This document shows, piece after piece, positions 62,586 through 64,000 of a stretch of 64,000 nucleotides of DNA; position 1 is the stretch's first letter; the number at the start of each line of letters is the position of its first letter. The translations under genes and the position numbers were made by a program. The stretch is taken from contig CBIFVZ010000006.1 of NCBI GenBank assembly GCA_966185765.1, positions 33,503 to 97,502 of the forward strand, in the 5' to 3' direction. Source of the stretch: CBIFVZ01 sp966185765. Lineage in GTDB: Bacteria > Pseudomonadota > Gammaproteobacteria > Enterobacterales > Enterobacteriaceae. The notes beneath the pieces are model-generated. The model made no database searches. It saw only the letters and a list, made by a program, of their open reading frames with translations, and was not told where the DNA came from.

Positions 62586-63836
62586 ATGTCGGGAGACCGT
62601 TTGTTTAGCCGCCGCCGCTTGCTGCAGGGGGCGGGAGCCATGTGGCTGTTGAGTGTCAGCCCGTTGGGGTTTGCTGCAACAAGTCAGGTGATTGCGGTGC
62701 GCGTATGGCCTGCGTCGGCCTATACGCGCGTGACGCTGGAGTCCAGCCGCGAGCTTAAATATCGCCAGTTCGCGCTCAGCAACCCAGAGCGCGTGGTGGT
62801 TGATATTGAAGGTGTGCAGCTTAATTCGGTGCTTAAGGGACTGGACAACCTGGTGCGTGCAGACGATCCGTACATTAAATCGGCGCGCGTCGGGCAGTTT
62901 GATCCGCAAACCGTGCGCCTGGTGTTTGAGCTGCGCCAGAACGTTTCTCCGCATATGTTTGCACTGGCACCGGTAGCGGAATTTAAAGACCGTCTGGTGA
63001 TGGATCTCTATCCGGCTAATGCGGCTACCGAGCAGGATCCGTTGATGGCGCTGCTCGAGGATTACAATAAGGGCACGCTTGATAAGCAAAGTACGCAGCA
63101 AAATCAGGGGCCACAGCCGGGTCGAGCCGGGCGCGACAGGCCAATTGTTATCATGCTTGACCCAGGCCACGGCGGTGAAGACCCCGGCGCCATTGGTAAA
63201 TATAAAACCCATGAAAAGGACGTGGTATTACAGATTGCCCGCCGCCTGAAGGCGCTGATTGATAAAGAGTCCAACATGAAAGCGTATATGACGCGCAATG
63301 AGGATATCTTTATTCCATTGGGAGTGCGTGTGGCGAAGGCGCGCAAGCAGCGCGCGGATCTCTTCGTTTCCATTCACGCTGATGCCTTTACCGACCGTTC
63401 GGCCCACGGTTCCTCGGTGTTTGCCCTGTCAACCAAAGGAGCGACCAGTACCGCCGCGAAATTCCTGGCACAAACCCAGAATGCTGCCGACCTGATTGGT
63501 GGGGTAAGCAAAAGTGGTGACCGGTATCTCGACCACACGATGTTCGATATGGTGCAGTCGTTGACCATTAACGACAGTCTGGCATTTGGTAAAGCGGTGC
63601 TCAACCATATGGGCAACATCAACCGTTTACATAAGCGACGTGTGGAACAGGCGGGGTTTGCCGTACTCAAAGCGCCGGACATCCCGTCAATTCTGGTAGA
63701 AACTGCGTTTATCAGTAACGTGGATGAGGAGCGCAAGCTCCGTACCGCAGCGTTTCAGCAGAAGGTGGCAGAATCCATTCTTAAAGGTATTCGCGCGTAT
63801 TTTGCCAGTGATGCGATGCTGGCGCGGCGAGGATAA
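62586..63836 (+). CDS. amiC: N-acetylmuramoyl-L-alanine amidase AmiC
   Basis: 416 residues (E. coli 417). Zinc amidase splitting septal peptidoglycan for daughter cell separation, activated by NlpD. Twin-arginine signal SRRRLLQGAG with export by Tat, N-terminal AMIN domain (QVIAVRVWPASAYTRVTLES) targeting the septum, and the Amidase_3 domain from about 190: LDPGHGGEDPGA, KTHEKDVVLQIARRL, FVSIHADAFTDR and ILVETAFISN supply zinc ligands and the catalytic Glu. Start MSGDRLFSRRR with GGGAGA upstream. Confidence 0.97.
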   Translation: MSGDRLFSRRRLLQGAGAMWLLSVSPLGFAATSQVIAVRVWPASAYTRVTLESSRELKYRQFALSNPERVVVDIEGVQLNSVLKGLDNLVRADDPYIKSARVGQFDPQTVRLVFELRQNVSPHMFALAPVAEFKDRLVMDLYPANAATEQDPLMALLEDYNKGTLDKQSTQQNQGPQPGRAGRDRPIVIMLDPGHGGEDPGAIGKYKTHEKDVVLQIARRLKALIDKESNMKAYMTRNEDIFIPLGVRVAKARKQRADLFVSIHADAFTDRSAHGSSVFALSTKGATSTAAKFLAQTQNAADLIGGVSKSGDRYLDHTMFDMVQSLTINDSLAFGKAVLNHMGNINRLHKRRVEQAGFAVLKAPDIPSILVETAFISNVDEERKLRTAAFQQKVAESILKGIRAYFASDAMLARRG

Positions 63837-63854
63837 TCGTAAAGCAGAAACGAG

Positions 63855-63873
63855 CGCCCTGCGGGGCGTTTTT
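63855..63873 (+). terminator. amiC terminator
   Basis: CGCCC-TGCG-GGGCG hairpin followed by TTTTT, nineteen bases past the amiC stop. Confidence 0.8.
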
Positions 63874-63913
63874 ATGCGGGTTAGTACGCAGGTAGGGTAT
63901 GGCCGAACGTCAG

Positions 63914-63940
63914 AAACAAAAAAACACCCGTCAGGGTGTT
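63914..63940 (-). terminator. terminator of the initiator tRNA unit
   Basis: AACACCC-GTCA-GGGTGTT hairpin (63923-63940), followed on the minus strand by a long T-run, ten bases beyond the 3' end of the tRNA. Confidence 0.8.
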
Positions 63941-63950
63941 CATTTTGTAT

Positions 63951-64000
63951 TGGTTGCGGGGGCCGGATTTGAACCGACGACCTTCGGGTTATGAGCCCGA
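63951..64000 (-). tRNA. metV: initiator tRNA-fMet(CAT), 3' part only
   Basis: The minus strand carries the anticodon arm with CAT, a TPsiC arm (GGTTCAAATCC) and the encoded CCA end; the 5' half lies beyond the window. Sequence and place after amiC match the E. coli metZWV initiator tRNA cluster. The variable-loop base is G (AAGGTCG), the tRNA-fMet1 form, not the A of metY. Which member of the cluster this is cannot be told; the symbol is provisional. Confidence 0.93.

Overview
The window is a chromosomal stretch of a member of the Enterobacteriaceae. From about 28.5 kb to the right end it follows the E. coli K-12 order yqeF, ygeA, lysR-lysA, galR, omr sRNA, aas-lplT, tas, ygdR, ygdQ, mutH, (DARS2), rppH-ptsP, lgt-thyA, ppdA-ppdB-ygdB-ppdC, recC-ptrA-recB-recD, argA, amiC, initiator tRNA. 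Proteins there are close to E. coli in sequence and length, but far enough apart that this is another genus; I cannot name the species.

Left part (1-28.5 kb), accessory. (i) 1-8.1 kb, all on the minus strand: a type VI secretion vgrG with a C-terminal transthyretin-like extension, overlapping a VRR-Nuc nuclease effector (TseV-like), followed by four tandem DUF3396 immunity-type genes that are mosaics of each other; the leftmost runs off the window. (ii) 8.5-9.7 kb: a cas3 helicase relic lacking both ends, with no CRISPR array or other cas gene visible. (iii) 10.3-15.5 kb: an archaic (Csu-type) chaperone-usher pilus operon, followed by a LysR regulator. (iv) 17.2-26 kb: a sugar cluster with a SorC-type regulator, a triosephosphate-isomerase paralogue, a two-domain dihydroxyacetone-kinase-type kinase, an RpiB-type isomerase, a TIM-barrel epimerase, an MFS importer and a hydroxypyruvate-isomerase-type protein. 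The set resembles the lower half of the erythritol/erythrulose route to erythrose 4-phosphate. (v) 26.1-28.4 kb: a TetR regulator divergent from a DHA2 drug-efflux transporter, sharing a palindromic operator.

Right part, core: amino-acid genes (lysine decarboxylation step, GalR, aspartate/glutamate racemase), phospholipid repair (Aas/LplT), mismatch repair (MutH), RNA decapping (RppH), nitrogen PTS (PtsP), lipoprotein maturation (Lgt), thymidylate synthesis, minor pseudopilins, the RecBCD nuclease with pitrilysin between recC and recB, arginine synthesis and cell separation (AmiC). The mutH-rppH gap carries DnaA boxes and sits where E. coli has DARS2.

The most unusual structure is a 141-bp, highly palindromic element present twice, in opposite orientation, at 38.3-38.5 kb and 46.9-47.0 kb. 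In each place it splits a Rho-independent terminator and is flanked on both sides by a full copy of that terminator's own stem-loop (26 bp in one case, 22 bp in the other). It looks like a small non-autonomous mobile element that recognises terminator hairpins.
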